DNA of 64,000 nt from Vibrio kanaloae (lineage in GTDB: Bacteria > Pseudomonadota > Gammaproteobacteria > Enterobacterales > Vibrionaceae), in assembly GCF_024347535.1 (NCBI RefSeq), contig NZ_AP025497.1, positions 248,001 to 312,000 of the forward strand, written 5' to 3'. Below, piece by piece: positions 29,618-38,758 of the stretch. Both the position numbers and the translations under genes were made by a program. The first letter of the stretch is position 1. Each line of letters begins with the position of its first letter. Under the pieces are notes generated by a model. It saw only the letters and a program-made list of their open reading frames with translations. It was not told the DNA's origin and searched no databases.

Positions 29618-31084
29618 TTAACAACCAGGCCCACAATCTAGACAGTGCTTCACCATCTGTGGACCTAGGTGTAGTTTCGCATTGAGGTCACGTAGAGCGG
29701 TTCGTACACCCTCTTCGATAACGGGGTGGTAGAAAGGCATGTCTAGCATTTCCGAAACCGTCATCTTGTTTTGATGCGCCCAAGCTAATAGATGCGCCAA
29801 GTGTTCTGCGTTTGGCCCCATCATCTCAGCACCAAGGAAACGGCCTGTACCTTGCTCGCCGTAGACGTGCAGAATACCTTTGTTGCGTAGCATCACTCGT
29901 GAACGACCTTGGTTCTCGAAAGACACTTCTCCTGTTGCGAAACAACCACAAGTGCCTAAGCGTGTTGTGATCTCTTTGTATGTTTCACCAACCATTGCAA
30001 TTTGTGGGTCAGAGAATACCGCTGAGATTTTAGAACGACGTAGACCTGCACGAATCTCAGGGAAGCGACCTGCGTTGTCACCGGCAATACGTGCTTGGTC
30101 GGCTGCTTCATGCAGGAGAGGCAGTTGGTTACTTGCATCACCAGCGATAAATACCGATGGTAGTGATGTTTGTAGCGTGTAATGGTCTGCGATTGGCACA
30201 CCACGTTCATCAAGCTCAAGAGAGGTGTTCTCTAGGCCAAGCTTGTCTGTATTAGGACGACGGCCTGTTGCTGCCAGTACATACTCGACGACGTTAGTTT
30301 CTAGTTCACCTTGTTTATTGATGAACTGGATTTCAACGCGATCTTCACCGGATTCAGTCGTAATACGCTTCATGCTTTCGATTTTTACGTCGGCATCCAG
30401 GTAGAACTCTTCATTGAAGGCTTTGTCTGCATAAGCCATGATCTCTGGGTCGGTTACTGGGCCAACTTGACCACCTAAACCGAACAGTTTTGTTTTTACA
30501 CCCAAGCGGTGCAGTGACTGACCAAGCTCAAGACCAATAACACCAGGACCAAATACGGCTACTGATTTTGGTAAATCATCCCAGTTGAACACGTCATCAT
30601 TAATGATTAGACGGTCGCCCAGGTCGTTCCAAGTTGCAGGGTATGCAGGGCGAGAACCGGTCGCGATGACAAAACGCTTAGCCGTCACAACGGTGTGGTC
30701 ATCAATTTGTAGCGTGTTGTCATCTAAGAATTTTGCGTAGCCAGAGATCTTGTCTTGCTCTGGGATTTCATCAACACCTTCTAAAACAAAACCAACAAAA
30801 CGGTCACGCTCAAACTTCACTCGCTCCATGACTTCACGACCGTTAACTACGATACCACCTTGTGGGTGAACGCCAAAAGCCGGCGCTTTCTCGATGTGGT
30901 GTACGCTTTCCGCTGCTGCAATAAGCAGTTTGGATGGCATACAACCAACACGGGCACAGGTTGTGCCGTAAGGGCCGCCTTCAATCATCACAACACTGTC
31001 AGTGTGTGCTTTTGCAGCGCGGTAAGAACCTAGACCTGCCGTACCGCCCCCGATAACTGCTACATCTACATTGACTTGTTTCAT
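29618..31084 (-). CDS. Dihydrolipoyl dehydrogenase-like flavoprotein disulfide reductase with Cys-rich tail
   Basis: The start is the ATG at 31084 (MKQVNVDVAVIGGGTAGLGS) with GAGAAG upstream; the open frame extends 16 codons further. The 488-residue protein has an FAD Rossmann motif (GGGTAG), the redox pair C43/C48 in CARVGC, an NAD(P) site ('VAVFGPGVIGLELGQSLHRLG'), 'VFIAGDAS' and the C-terminal His-Glu 'FYHPVIEEGV'. It is annotated as dihydrolipoamide dehydrogenase in vibrios but is not next to a 2-oxoacid dehydrogenase. It lies 271 bp downstream of the peroxiredoxin-glutaredoxin gene. Its last residues, HCLDCGPGC, add three cysteines absent from E. coli Lpd. A role in reducing the neighbouring peroxidase is inference. 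Confidence 0.88.
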   Translation of the reverse strand: MKQVNVDVAVIGGGTAGLGSYRAAKAHTDSVVMIEGGPYGTTCARVGCMPSKLLIAAAESVHHIEKAPAFGVHPQGGIVVNGREVMERVKFERDRFVGFVLEGVDEIPEQDKISGYAKFLDDNTLQIDDHTVVTAKRFVIATGSRPAYPATWNDLGDRLIINDDVFNWDDLPKSVAVFGPGVIGLELGQSLHRLGVKTKLFGLGGQVGPVTDPEIMAYADKAFNEEFYLDADVKIESMKRITTESGEDRVEIQFINKQGELETNVVEYVLAATGRRPNTDKLGLENTSLELDERGVPIADHYTLQTSLPSVFIAGDASNQLPLLHEAADQARIAGDNAGRFPEIRAGLRRSKISAVFSDPQIAMVGETYKEITTRLGTCGCFATGEVSFENQGRSRVMLRNKGILHVYGEQGTGRFLGAEMMGPNAEHLAHLLAWAHQNKMTVSEMLDMPFYHPVIEEGVRTALRDLNAKLHLGPQMVKHCLDCGPGC

Positions 31085-31293
31085 AATAATCTTCTCGCAA
31101 TGGCTAAATTTAGTTTGAACGAACCCCTCCAACTCAAGTGATTTTTAAAGTGAGTCAGCGTAGTGGGTTAGTTTTGTGATTTTGTTTCTTAGGTTTAGCG
31201 TGACTCTTAAGTCAATGAGTCGAAGCTATATGCTTTGTCCAGCCTAACTTTCTAAATGCTTTTTTGAAACTTTAGAAGTGGAGCTTGTAAGTA

Positions 31294-31318
31294 GCTAACC
31301 TACAAAGGGTAGGTTAGC
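31294..31318. other. Perfect 10-bp hairpin between prx-grx and the reductase gene
   Basis: GCTAACCTAC / GTAGGTTAGC with a 5-nt loop, 38 bp past the prx-grx stop and without a U-run. It may protect the prx-grx mRNA 3' end, or be a weak terminator. Confidence 0.55.
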
Positions 31319-31355
31319 CAGTGTCTCCAATATTGCTAAGTTCTCGCTAGAAAAA

Positions 31356-32084
31356 TTAAGCTAGGAAAGCTTCCAGCTCTTCGCTGCCACCGATGTGTTT
31401 GCCACCGATGAATACTTGTGGAACCGTAGTGCGACCAGAGATTGCACGTAGGCTTACGGTTGTTGCGTCTTTACCTAGCACGACTTCTTCGTAGTTTAGA
31501 CCTTTGTCGATAAGGTTCTGCTTTGCTTTCATACAGAAAGGGCAGCCTGGTTTAGTGAATACTGTGATTGACTCTTGCTCTTTGTGCTCAGGAGCAATGT
31601 AGTTAAGCATAGTATCTGCATCAGAAACCTTGAACGGGTCGCCTGGTACGTCTTCTTCGATGAACATTTTTTCTACCACGCCGTTTTTAACCAGCATGCT
31701 GTAGCGCCATGAACGTTTGCCGAAGCCGATGTCGTTTTTCTCAACTAGCATGCCCATGCCGTCTGTGAAATCACCGTTACCATCTGGGATGAATGTGATG
31801 TTTTCCGCTTCTTGGTCTGCTTTCCAAGCATTCATTACGAATGTGTCGTTTACTGAAACACATAGAATGTCATCAACACCGTTTTCTTTGAATACAGAGT
31901 GTAGCTCGTTGTAACGAGGAAGGTGGCTTGAAGAGCACGTTGGCGTAAACGCACCTGGTAGGCTGAATACGATAACCGTCTTGTCTTTGAATAGCTCTTC
32001 AGTCGTTACGTTAACCCATGCATCACCTTGACGAGTTGGGAATGTTACTTGAGGGATTGATTGACCTTCTTTAGATGTAAACAT
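31356..32084 (-). CDS. Peroxiredoxin-glutaredoxin fusion (Prx5/Grx hybrid)
   Basis: A 242-residue thiol peroxidase fused to its own reductant. Residues 1-165 are a Prx5-type peroxiredoxin with peroxidatic C50 in '[19 protein letters not shown]'. Residues about 170-242 are a glutaredoxin with the CPFC active site (C181, C184) and '[18 protein letters not shown]'. The architecture matches the H. influenzae hybrid Prx5, which uses glutathione to reduce H2O2 and alkyl hydroperoxides. It is divergent from oxyR, and an OxyR-type operator lies in the 219-bp gap, so peroxide induction is likely. SD AAGGAAATC precedes the ATG. Confidence 0.95.
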   Translation of the reverse strand: MFTSKEGQSIPQVTFPTRQGDAWVNVTTEELFKDKTVIVFSLPGAFTPTCSSSHLPRYNELHSVFKENGVDDILCVSVNDTFVMNAWKADQEAENITFIPDGNGDFTDGMGMLVEKNDIGFGKRSWRYSMLVKNGVVEKMFIEEDVPGDPFKVSDADTMLNYIAPEHKEQESITVFTKPGCPFCMKAKQNLIDKGLNYEEVVLGKDATTVSLRAISGRTTVPQVFIGGKHIGGSEELEAFLA

Positions 32085-32195
32085 ATTGATTTCCTTAAAT
32101 AGTATTTTTAATTTGTTCTATCAGAGCTTAACGTTTTTCTTTGCTCTGTTTCGTTTCGTTGAGCCCATTATTAGATAATTTCTTTGATAGCTCTA

Positions 32196-32235
32196 ATCGT
32201 TTGATGTTATGGTTTTGATAGGTAAATTCTATCAA
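32196..32235. promoter_or_regulatory. OxyR operator between prx-grx and oxyR
   Basis: TTGATAG-GTAAATT-CTATCAA (32215-32235) is a perfect inverted repeat containing the OxyR element ATAG-N7-CTAT. A degenerate second element (TTAT at 32207-32210) is in the expected 11-bp register upstream. It is 68-90 bp before the oxyR ATG. Confidence 0.7.
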
Positions 32236-32303
32236 GAACATTTATTTTAAATATTTCTATTAAAACCTTTGTTCTTATTAAAACTTGAGGTGAGAGACTG
32301 CTC

Positions 32304-33191
32304 ATGAACATTCGTGACTTTGAATACTTGGTAGCGCTTGCAGAGCATAAACACTTCCGAAAAGCGGCAGAAGCATGCTTTGTAAGTCAGCCCACACTCA
32401 GCGGCCAAATACGTAAACTGGAAGATGAAATTGGCCTTCAGTTAACCGAGCGTAGCCCAAGAAAGGTGATATTTACAGAATCAGGCTTACAACTTGTTGA
32501 ACAAGCGAAGTCTATTCTCAATGAGGTGAAGACCTTTAAAGATATGGCGAGTGGACACGGTGAAGCAATGACGGGGCCAATGCATATTGGCTTTATTCCG
32601 ACTGTGGGCCCGTACATTTTGCCCAAAATTATTCCTCATCTGAAAGAGAGCTTCCCCGACCTTGAGCTTTACCTGCACGAAGCGCAGACTCATCAATTGG
32701 TGAGCCAGTTGGAAGATGGCAAGCTCGATTGCTTGGTATTGGCTGCGGTTGATGAAACGGCGATGTTCAAAGAGATTGATGTTTATGATGAGCCGCTGAG
32801 TCTTGCTGTGCCTTGTGACCATGAATGGGCTCAGCAAGACAGTGTGGATATGCTTCAGCTTAATGGCAGAACCGTACTTGCGCTGGGCGATGGCCACTGT
32901 TTACGAGATCAAGCTTTGGGTTTCTGCTTTGCGGCGGGAGCAAAAGACGATGAACGTTTCAAAGCGACTAGCTTAGAAACGCTGCGTAACATGGTCGCGG
33001 CAGGGGCGGGTATTACCTTACTACCTCAGTTATCGGTACCAAAGGAAAAGCAGAAAGATGGTGTGTGCTATGTTCCTGCGGTTAATCCAACTCCTTCGCG
33101 CAGAATTGTCGTCGCGTACCGGCCAGGATCTCCGTTAAAGGGACGCTTTGAGCAACTGGCTGAAACTATCCGAACGCAACTTGAGAAATAG
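32304..33191 (+). CDS. oxyR: Peroxide-responsive LysR-type regulator OxyR
   Basis: H2O2 sensor that activates antioxidant genes once an intramolecular disulfide forms. The 295-residue product starts MNIRDFEYLVALAEHKHFRKAA with a LysR HTH to about residue 60. The two redox cysteines are exactly at C199 and C208 in 'GDGHCLRDQALGFC', the E. coli numbering. The effector domain is otherwise standard. It is divergent from the peroxiredoxin-glutaredoxin gene and convergent with mrcA, with a terminator between. SD GGTGAGAG precedes the ATG. Confidence 0.97.
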   Translation: MNIRDFEYLVALAEHKHFRKAAEACFVSQPTLSGQIRKLEDEIGLQLTERSPRKVIFTESGLQLVEQAKSILNEVKTFKDMASGHGEAMTGPMHIGFIPTVGPYILPKIIPHLKESFPDLELYLHEAQTHQLVSQLEDGKLDCLVLAAVDETAMFKEIDVYDEPLSLAVPCDHEWAQQDSVDMLQLNGRTVLALGDGHCLRDQALGFCFAAGAKDDERFKATSLETLRNMVAAGAGITLLPQLSVPKEKQKDGVCYVPAVNPTPSRRIVVAYRPGSPLKGRFEQLAETIRTQLEK

Positions 33192-33228
33192 TAAGATTTA
33201 ATGCCTCAAGAGGCGGTTTTCAGGCATA

Positions 33229-33265
33229 AAAAGGGCAGGTACGAATTATCGTATCTGCCCTTTTA
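33229..33265. terminator. Bidirectional terminator between oxyR and mrcA
   Basis: AAAAGGGCAGGTACGA / TCGTATCTGCCCTTTT (one G-T wobble) with a short loop, and A/T runs on both sides. Confidence 0.9.
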
Positions 33266-33292
33266 CTTGGTGTTTTTTTATCAACTCTACTG

Positions 33293-35854
33293 CTAAAAGA
33301 GCGCTTCTACGGCTTCTCCAGACGACGTTGAGTAGATATCATCATTGAAACCTTCGGTGGTGTACTCGGTTGGCTCTGTGCCTTTTTCGAAGTACTCGAA
33401 GATTGATGAGCTATCGAATTTGTTAGTTAGCAAACCTGTTTCACGATCAATACGAACTCGGATGATGTTTTTCGGAAGTTCTTTGCGCTGTGCTGGTACG
33501 CCTGCGAGTGCCGTTCCCATGAATTTAACCCATGCTGGCTCTGCGGTTTTCGCTCCAGCTTCGGCACCTGTAATCGGGTTTTTTTCAAGGTTTGAGTTCG
33601 CTCTGGTACGACCTAGAGCACGGTTGTGGTTATCAAAGCCGACCCATACGGTCGCAACCATGCCTGGTCCGTAGCCGCTATACCAGGCATCTTTCGAATC
33701 ATTGGTTGTACCTGTTTTACCGCCAATGTCACGACGTTTTAAAGGTTGAGCACGCCAACCAGTACCATTCCAACCTGTGCCTTGACTCCAGTCGCCGCCA
33801 CCCCAAATATTGCTGTACATCATTTCACGTACTAGGAATGCGTTCTGCTCAGAGATAACTTGAGGTGCGTATTGTACTTCAGTGTCGACATCTTGCTCAG
33901 CAAACTCATCGGCCATAGTGTTGCTAGTTATCTGTTGTTGACAATCTTCCTTACAAACGATCTTCGGTGCTGCTTTAAACTCAATCTCACCAAATGGTGT
34001 TTCAATGTGACTGATATAAAAAGGTTCAACGTAGTAGCCGCCATTGGCGAATACTGAGTAACCTTGTGCAACCTTCATTGGCGTTAAGCTGCCTGCACCC
34101 AAAGCGATGGTTTCAGAGCGAGGCACTTTATCAATATCAAAACCGAAGCGTGTTAGATAGTTACGCGTATCATCCAAGCCTACTTCACGCAGCACACGTA
34201 CGGCCATCACGTTTTTAGATTGAGCTAGGCCAATGCGTAAACGGGTTGGGCCGACATAGGTAGGCGGTGAGTTTTTTGGTCGCCATGCGGTACCTTGGCT
34301 CTTATCCCATTGGTTGATAGGTGCATCGTTGATCAGTGATGCCAACGTTAAGCCTTTATTAATCGCTGCTGAATAGATAAATGGTTTGATACCAGACCCA
34401 ACCTGACGAATAGATTGCGTCGCTCGGTTAAATTTGTTGTGCACGAAGTTAAAGCCACCCACCATCGACAAAACCGCGCCGTTGTTAGGGTTCATTGCAA
34501 CAAAAGCAGTGTTCGCATTCGGTACTTGGCTTAGTCGCCATACTACAGGCGTTTCTGATTTCGCCTCTGCTGACTCTTCTCTAGGTTCTTCAGATACTTC
34601 ATCACCTGTTATGGCTTCATGTCGAACCCAAATTTGTTCACCAACAGCAAGTATCTCTTTCGCTTGAGAAGGCGCTGGACCTTGGCGATTGTCTGTTAGG
34701 AACTTACGTGCCCAGTTCATACCTTGCCACTCGATCGATCCTTCCCCTTGGTTCTTAACCCAAACCTGTGCACTTTTCGCATCAACGCTCGTCACTACCG
34801 CTGGGACTAAGTCACCATAGGTTGGTTGAGACTTAAGGTGTTGAACTATTTGTTCATGATCCCAAGCCGATTGCTCGGTTTGCCACAGCACCTTTTCAGC
34901 ACCACGGTAACCGTGACGCTCATCGTAGTTGAGTAGGTTTTTAATCGCGGCTTGGTTGGCTGCCCTTTGCAGTTTTGAATCAACCGTCGTGTAAACTTTC
35001 ATACCTGATGTATAAGCCTCTTCGCCGTAGCGTTCGACCATCCAAGCGCGCGCTACTTCCGCGACATACGGAGCGCTGACTTCTATTTCTGCACCATGAT
35101 ATTTAGAGAGAAGCTCTTCGTTGCTAGCTTCATCGTACTCTTCTTGAGTGATGTATTGCTCATCCAACATGCGGCGTAATACAACATTACGACGGTTGGT
35201 CGCACGTTCAACGGAGTAGATAGGGTTCATGGTTGATGGTGCCTTTGGCATACCAGCAAGTGTAGCCAGTTCACTCAAGGTGAGATCTGGAAGGTCTTTA
35301 CCAAAGTAAACACGAGCGGCTGCACCAAAACCATAGGAACGGTGACCAAGGAATATCTTGTTCACGTAAAGCTCCATGATTTCTTCTTTGCTAAGCAGTT
35401 GCTCAATGTGGATCGCAATGAATATCTCTTTGATCTTACGCATGATCTTCTTCTCATTAGATAAGAAAAAGTTACGCGCAAGCTGTTGAGTAATGGTACT
35501 CGCCCCTTGCTTTGCAGAGCCCGACATGGCGACCACGATGGCGGCACGGGTAATACCGATAGGGTCAATACCTGGGTGATCGTAGAAACGACTATCTTCG
35601 GTGGCAATCAGAGCCTCAACTAAGTGGCGAGGGATCTCGTCGTAAGTGACTGGATTCCGACGTTTTTCACCAAATTGAGATATCAACTTACCATCTTGAC
35701 TGAAGACTTGCATTGGTGTTTGGAGTTCTACGTCGCGCAGAGTGGCAACATCAGGTAGCTCAGGTTTTACGTAATAATAAAACCCAAAAATTGTACTGAC
35801 TCCAAGAATCATGCAAGTCAATGTAAATATGAATAATCTCTTTATGAACTTCAC
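33293..35854 (-). CDS. mrcA: Penicillin-binding protein 1A (class A transglycosylase/transpeptidase)
   Basis: Bifunctional peptidoglycan synthase anchored in the inner membrane. The 853 residues match E. coli PBP1a (850). Residues about 6-28 form the signal anchor. The GT51 transglycosylase has the catalytic Glu in 'IATEDSRFYDHPGIDP' (about 86) and 'QGASTITQQLARNFFL'. The transpeptidase has an SxxK serine in 'RQVGSGIKPFIYSAA', 'AQSKNVMAVRVL' (SxN) and 'GGKTGTTNDSKDAWYSGYGP' (KTG). The insert around 300-420 is the OB-like outer-membrane activator docking region. It is divergent from pilM, the usual gammaproteobacterial order. Confidence 0.97.
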   Translation of the reverse strand: MKFIKRLFIFTLTCMILGVSTIFGFYYYVKPELPDVATLRDVELQTPMQVFSQDGKLISQFGEKRRNPVTYDEIPRHLVEALIATEDSRFYDHPGIDPIGITRAAIVVAMSGSAKQGASTITQQLARNFFLSNEKKIMRKIKEIFIAIHIEQLLSKEEIMELYVNKIFLGHRSYGFGAAARVYFGKDLPDLTLSELATLAGMPKAPSTMNPIYSVERATNRRNVVLRRMLDEQYITQEEYDEASNEELLSKYHGAEIEVSAPYVAEVARAWMVERYGEEAYTSGMKVYTTVDSKLQRAANQAAIKNLLNYDERHGYRGAEKVLWQTEQSAWDHEQIVQHLKSQPTYGDLVPAVVTSVDAKSAQVWVKNQGEGSIEWQGMNWARKFLTDNRQGPAPSQAKEILAVGEQIWVRHEAITGDEVSEEPREESAEAKSETPVVWRLSQVPNANTAFVAMNPNNGAVLSMVGGFNFVHNKFNRATQSIRQVGSGIKPFIYSAAINKGLTLASLINDAPINQWDKSQGTAWRPKNSPPTYVGPTRLRIGLAQSKNVMAVRVLREVGLDDTRNYLTRFGFDIDKVPRSETIALGAGSLTPMKVAQGYSVFANGGYYVEPFYISHIETPFGEIEFKAAPKIVCKEDCQQQITSNTMADEFAEQDVDTEVQYAPQVISEQNAFLVREMMYSNIWGGGDWSQGTGWNGTGWRAQPLKRRDIGGKTGTTNDSKDAWYSGYGPGMVATVWVGFDNHNRALGRTRANSNLEKNPITGAEAGAKTAEPAWVKFMGTALAGVPAQRKELPKNIIRVRIDRETGLLTNKFDSSSIFEYFEKGTEPTEYTTEGFNDDIYSTSSGEAVEALF

Positions 35855-36005
35855 CGGATAATCCCTGATTAGTTAAGGCTGACAAGCAGCAAACCCTTGT
35901 ACTCTAGGTTAAAAACTTAGCTTTCGTTTATTAACGCTTATTTAACTAATAATCACAACCCCTAGATAATCAACGAAATGCTCAGCACTTCAGGAGCTAG
36001 GTCAA

Positions 36006-37031
36006 ATGGGTTCATCATTAATTACAGGTATAGATATAAATCATCACAGTATCAAAGCTGTGGTACTAAAACCCGTTGGGGAGTTGTATGCCATCGTGGG
36101 ATACAAAGAGCTGCCTATTTCGGACGACATTTTTACAGCTAACCATACTTTGGAGTATCAGAAAACTGTTAAGAAACTCAAAGAACTTAAGAAAGGACTG
36201 CCTTTTGGAAGTCGTAACGTCGCTATTTCAGTACCAGATAACACGGTGATCAGCAAAGTACTGCAAATAGAGAGTGAGTTAGAAGATAGAGAGAAAGAGT
36301 TTTCTATCTATCAAACCTTTGCTCATCAATCTCCCTTTCCTATCGAAGAGCTGAGTTTAGATTTTGTAAAGCTCGAAGACAAACGGTTTGGTAAAGGATC
36401 GACAAGTAGTTATCAGGTGTACGCGACTCGCAAGGAAGTTGTGGATAGTCGAGCCAATGCATTAAGCAAAGCCGGGTTTAAACCTATCGTCGTTGATACC
36501 CAAGCACATGGGCTTCTCAATATTTGGCAATTGGCTTCGCATTTGTACCCAGAAAAGAAGAACTGGCTGCTGGTGGACGTTGGAATCGACCAAACCTCGT
36601 TAGGGATTATCCCGCAGAATTCTGCGCCTTTTTATAAAGACATCGCCTTTGGTATTCAAGAGCTGTTAGGCGCAGGCAATCCAAGTGATATGGAAGGCGT
36701 GTTCGGCACCACTCAGGATACACATCGGTTTATTGTTAATCTTATTGAAAAGCTCAAGCGTCAACTGCAGCTCTATTCGTCGGTCAATGCGCTTCAACCT
36801 ATCTCAGGGATTTGGTTAATGGGTGAAGGAGCGAGCATGCCAATGGTCGTTGAGGAGTTAGAACGTCATTTTCAGATGAGTTGTGAGTCACTGAACCCTA
36901 TGTCTTTGTTTGAAAATAAGGTGGCCCAGAAACGCCGATCGTCACTGAATTGTCAGCACTTTGGTATTGCGGCGGGGATGGCAATGCGTGGTCTCAAGTG
37001 GCAGGGAGAAAAGCATGTTGCATCAAATTAA
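36006..37031 (+). CDS. pilM: Type IV pilus assembly protein PilM
   Basis: Actin-like cytoplasmic ATPase fold protein of the type IV pilus inner-membrane platform; it binds the PilN tail. The 341 residues show the FtsA/PilM signatures 'ITGIDINHHSIKAVVLK' at 6-22, 'NWLLVDVGIDQTSLGII' and 'GIWLMGEGASMPMVVEELE'. Compared with Pseudomonas PilM it is more divergent, which is usual for the vibrio ChiRP/PilA pilus locus. It is first in pilMNOPQ; pilN starts inside its last codons (17-bp overlap). The operon is divergent from mrcA. In V. cholerae this locus (pilQ) is required for DNA uptake. Confidence 0.93.
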   Translation: MGSSLITGIDINHHSIKAVVLKPVGELYAIVGYKELPISDDIFTANHTLEYQKTVKKLKELKKGLPFGSRNVAISVPDNTVISKVLQIESELEDREKEFSIYQTFAHQSPFPIEELSLDFVKLEDKRFGKGSTSSYQVYATRKEVVDSRANALSKAGFKPIVVDTQAHGLLNIWQLASHLYPEKKNWLLVDVGIDQTSLGIIPQNSAPFYKDIAFGIQELLGAGNPSDMEGVFGTTQDTHRFIVNLIEKLKRQLQLYSSVNALQPISGIWLMGEGASMPMVVEELERHFQMSCESLNPMSLFENKVAQKRRSSLNCQHFGIAAGMAMRGLKWQGEKHVASN

Positions 37032-37614
37032 CTTGCTGCCTTGGCGCGATGAAATTCGAGATCAGTATAAGAAGCGTTTTGTTCATCTAGTCATTCTTGG
37101 CGTCATCATTGCGCTTGGTGGGCAATGGGCGGTCGGTAACTACTTTCACGACCAACAAGACAAGCAACAAGCGCGCCTCAACTATCTCAATCAATATATC
37201 GCTCAACTCGACCAGAGAATTCAGTCGTTAAAAGTGGCAGAACAGGAGCACAAAGCCATTCTTACTAGACTTGGCGTGGTCGAATCCTTACAGCTCGGTC
37301 GTAATAAGACCACTGATTTTATGAACCTGATGCCGGAGCTCATCCCTGAAGGCGTGTATGTCGATAAGATAAAAATGAATGGTCAGGAAATTGAAATGGA
37401 GGGGATCAGCGACAGTACTTCTCGTTTGGCAACGATGTTGGATAACTTAGAACGCTCCCGTTCCCTTAAAGGGGTTGAGATGCACTCTATCATTCATAAT
37501 CGCAAACGCTTCAATAAGGACTTTCAGACCTTCAACGTCTCTTTTGTGTTTATCCCTGTGTCATTAGATAGTCCAGCCGAGAATGTAAAAGATAAGGGGG
37601 CGAATCATGGTTAG
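37015..37614 (+). CDS. pilN: Type IV pilus assembly protein PilN
   Basis: Bitopic inner-membrane protein that links PilM to PilO/PilP. I start at the ATG at 37015 (MLHQINLLPWRDEIRDQYKK) because 'INLLPWR' near the N-terminus is the PilM-binding motif of the family and GGGAG lies 6 nt upstream. A longer frame upstream reads into pilM. The 199 residues have one membrane helix (about 24-44), a coiled coil ('LNYLNQYIAQLDQRIQSLKVAEQEHKAIL' region) and a C-terminal ferredoxin-like domain. It overlaps pilM by 17 bp and pilO by 8 bp. Confidence 0.93.
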   Translation: MLHQINLLPWRDEIRDQYKKRFVHLVILGVIIALGGQWAVGNYFHDQQDKQQARLNYLNQYIAQLDQRIQSLKVAEQEHKAILTRLGVVESLQLGRNKTTDFMNLMPELIPEGVYVDKIKMNGQEIEMEGISDSTSRLATMLDNLERSRSLKGVEMHSIIHNRKRFNKDFQTFNVSFVFIPVSLDSPAENVKDKGANHG

Positions 37615-38218
37615 TTTTCAAAATCGGGTGAGCTTGCAAGACCTCGATGTCGATGAGATCACCGAATGGCCTTTATTGCCTCAGCTATTGGTCATTTTTG
37701 CCTTGATGATACTTATCCAAGGTGTGGGTACTTGGTTGTATATTGCTCCTTTGGACGATGAACTTCAGCAGATGAAACAGCAAGAACAGACGCTTAAAAC
37801 AACTTTGCGGATTAAAGCCAATAAGGCGGCGGTTTTGCCTAAGCTCCAGAGTCAGTTGGATGATTTAACCAGTCGTTATGATTATCTATTAGAGCAGCTA
37901 CCAGTACAAAAAGAGTTGGCAAGTATGTTGGCCTCAGTGAATGAGCTTGGGTTGGATAATAAGCTGACGTTTACGCGTATTGATTGGGGACAGAAGCAAA
38001 ACAAGGAGTTTCTCTATCGTTTACCTCTCAATATAGAGCTAACCGGGGACTATCACGCGATTGGAGACTTCTCAGCAGCCATCGCCAAACTCCCACGAAT
38101 CATTAGTTTTAATGATGTGAGTTGGCAGCGCGTCAGCCAAGAAAGTAGCACGCTCCATTTCAGGGTGCGAGCGTATACCTACCAATTTAAGCCGGAGTTG
38201 AGTGATGAAACCCAATAG
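37607..38218 (+). CDS. pilO: Type IV pilus assembly protein PilO
   Basis: A 203-residue partner of PilN. It has a short cytoplasmic tail ('DLDVDEITEWPLLPQLL'), a membrane segment at about 27-47 ('LLVIFALMILIQGVGTWLYI'), a coiled coil (about 50-105) and a C-terminal domain with 'LPLNIELTGDYHAIGDFSAAIAKLPRIISF', characteristic of PilO. It overlaps pilN and pilP, so the operon is translationally coupled. The start ATG is preceded by AAGGGGG. Confidence 0.93.
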   Translation: MVSFQNRVSLQDLDVDEITEWPLLPQLLVIFALMILIQGVGTWLYIAPLDDELQQMKQQEQTLKTTLRIKANKAAVLPKLQSQLDDLTSRYDYLLEQLPVQKELASMLASVNELGLDNKLTFTRIDWGQKQNKEFLYRLPLNIELTGDYHAIGDFSAAIAKLPRIISFNDVSWQRVSQESSTLHFRVRAYTYQFKPELSDETQ

Positions 38219-38723
38219 AGTGTTCTGTTCAACCTTACTACTGCTTTTGCTTGTGGGCTGTAAAGCGAATGAAGATTCGTTAGAAGGTTTTGTGGTGCAA
38301 GTCGAAGCCAAGGCCAAGAAAGAGGTGGAACAGCTTGTTCCTGCCGCTGAGTTTACGGCTGCTACTTATCAACGTCGAGCTTTTCGTCCTCCGTTTGAAC
38401 TTCCTAAGGAAGCCATTGTGCAGAATCAGCCTCTAATTAAGAAAAATTGTTGGCAACCTAGTGCTCGCTCTCGGAATGGCAAGCTAGAGAAATACCCGCT
38501 GAGTAAGCTTCGTTTAAGAGGCGTGATGGGAAGTGGCTCAAGCGTGTTTGGATTAGTGCAAACACCCAAAGGGAGTGTGGTTAACGTGAAAAAAGGCCAG
38601 TTTATCGGTTTAAATAACGGTCGTGTTACTAAAGTAACGAGCCAGCACGTTCTGATTAATGAAACTCTTCCAGATGGCTTAGGTTGTTGGCACAAGCGCA
38701 ACGTTAAGCTGGCTCTGAAGTAA
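38205..38723 (+). CDS. pilP: Type IV pilus lipoprotein PilP
   Basis: A 172-residue inner-membrane lipoprotein that connects PilN/PilO to the secretin PilQ. The signal peptide ends in the lipobox LLVGC, so Cys18 or thereabouts is lipidated. The C-terminal HR domain contains 'LSKLRLRGVMGSGSSVFGLVQTPKGSVVNVKKGQFIG'. I chose the ATG at 38205 over the GTG one codon upstream because of the GGAG 7 nt before it. It overlaps pilO by 14 bp; pilQ starts 35 bp downstream. Confidence 0.92.
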   Translation: MKPNRVFCSTLLLLLLVGCKANEDSLEGFVVQVEAKAKKEVEQLVPAAEFTAATYQRRAFRPPFELPKEAIVQNQPLIKKNCWQPSARSRNGKLEKYPLSKLRLRGVMGSGSSVFGLVQTPKGSVVNVKKGQFIGLNNGRVTKVTSQHVLINETLPDGLGCWHKRNVKLALK

Positions 38724-38758
38724 AACAATGTCACGTGATGTGAATATGAGATGTAAAT

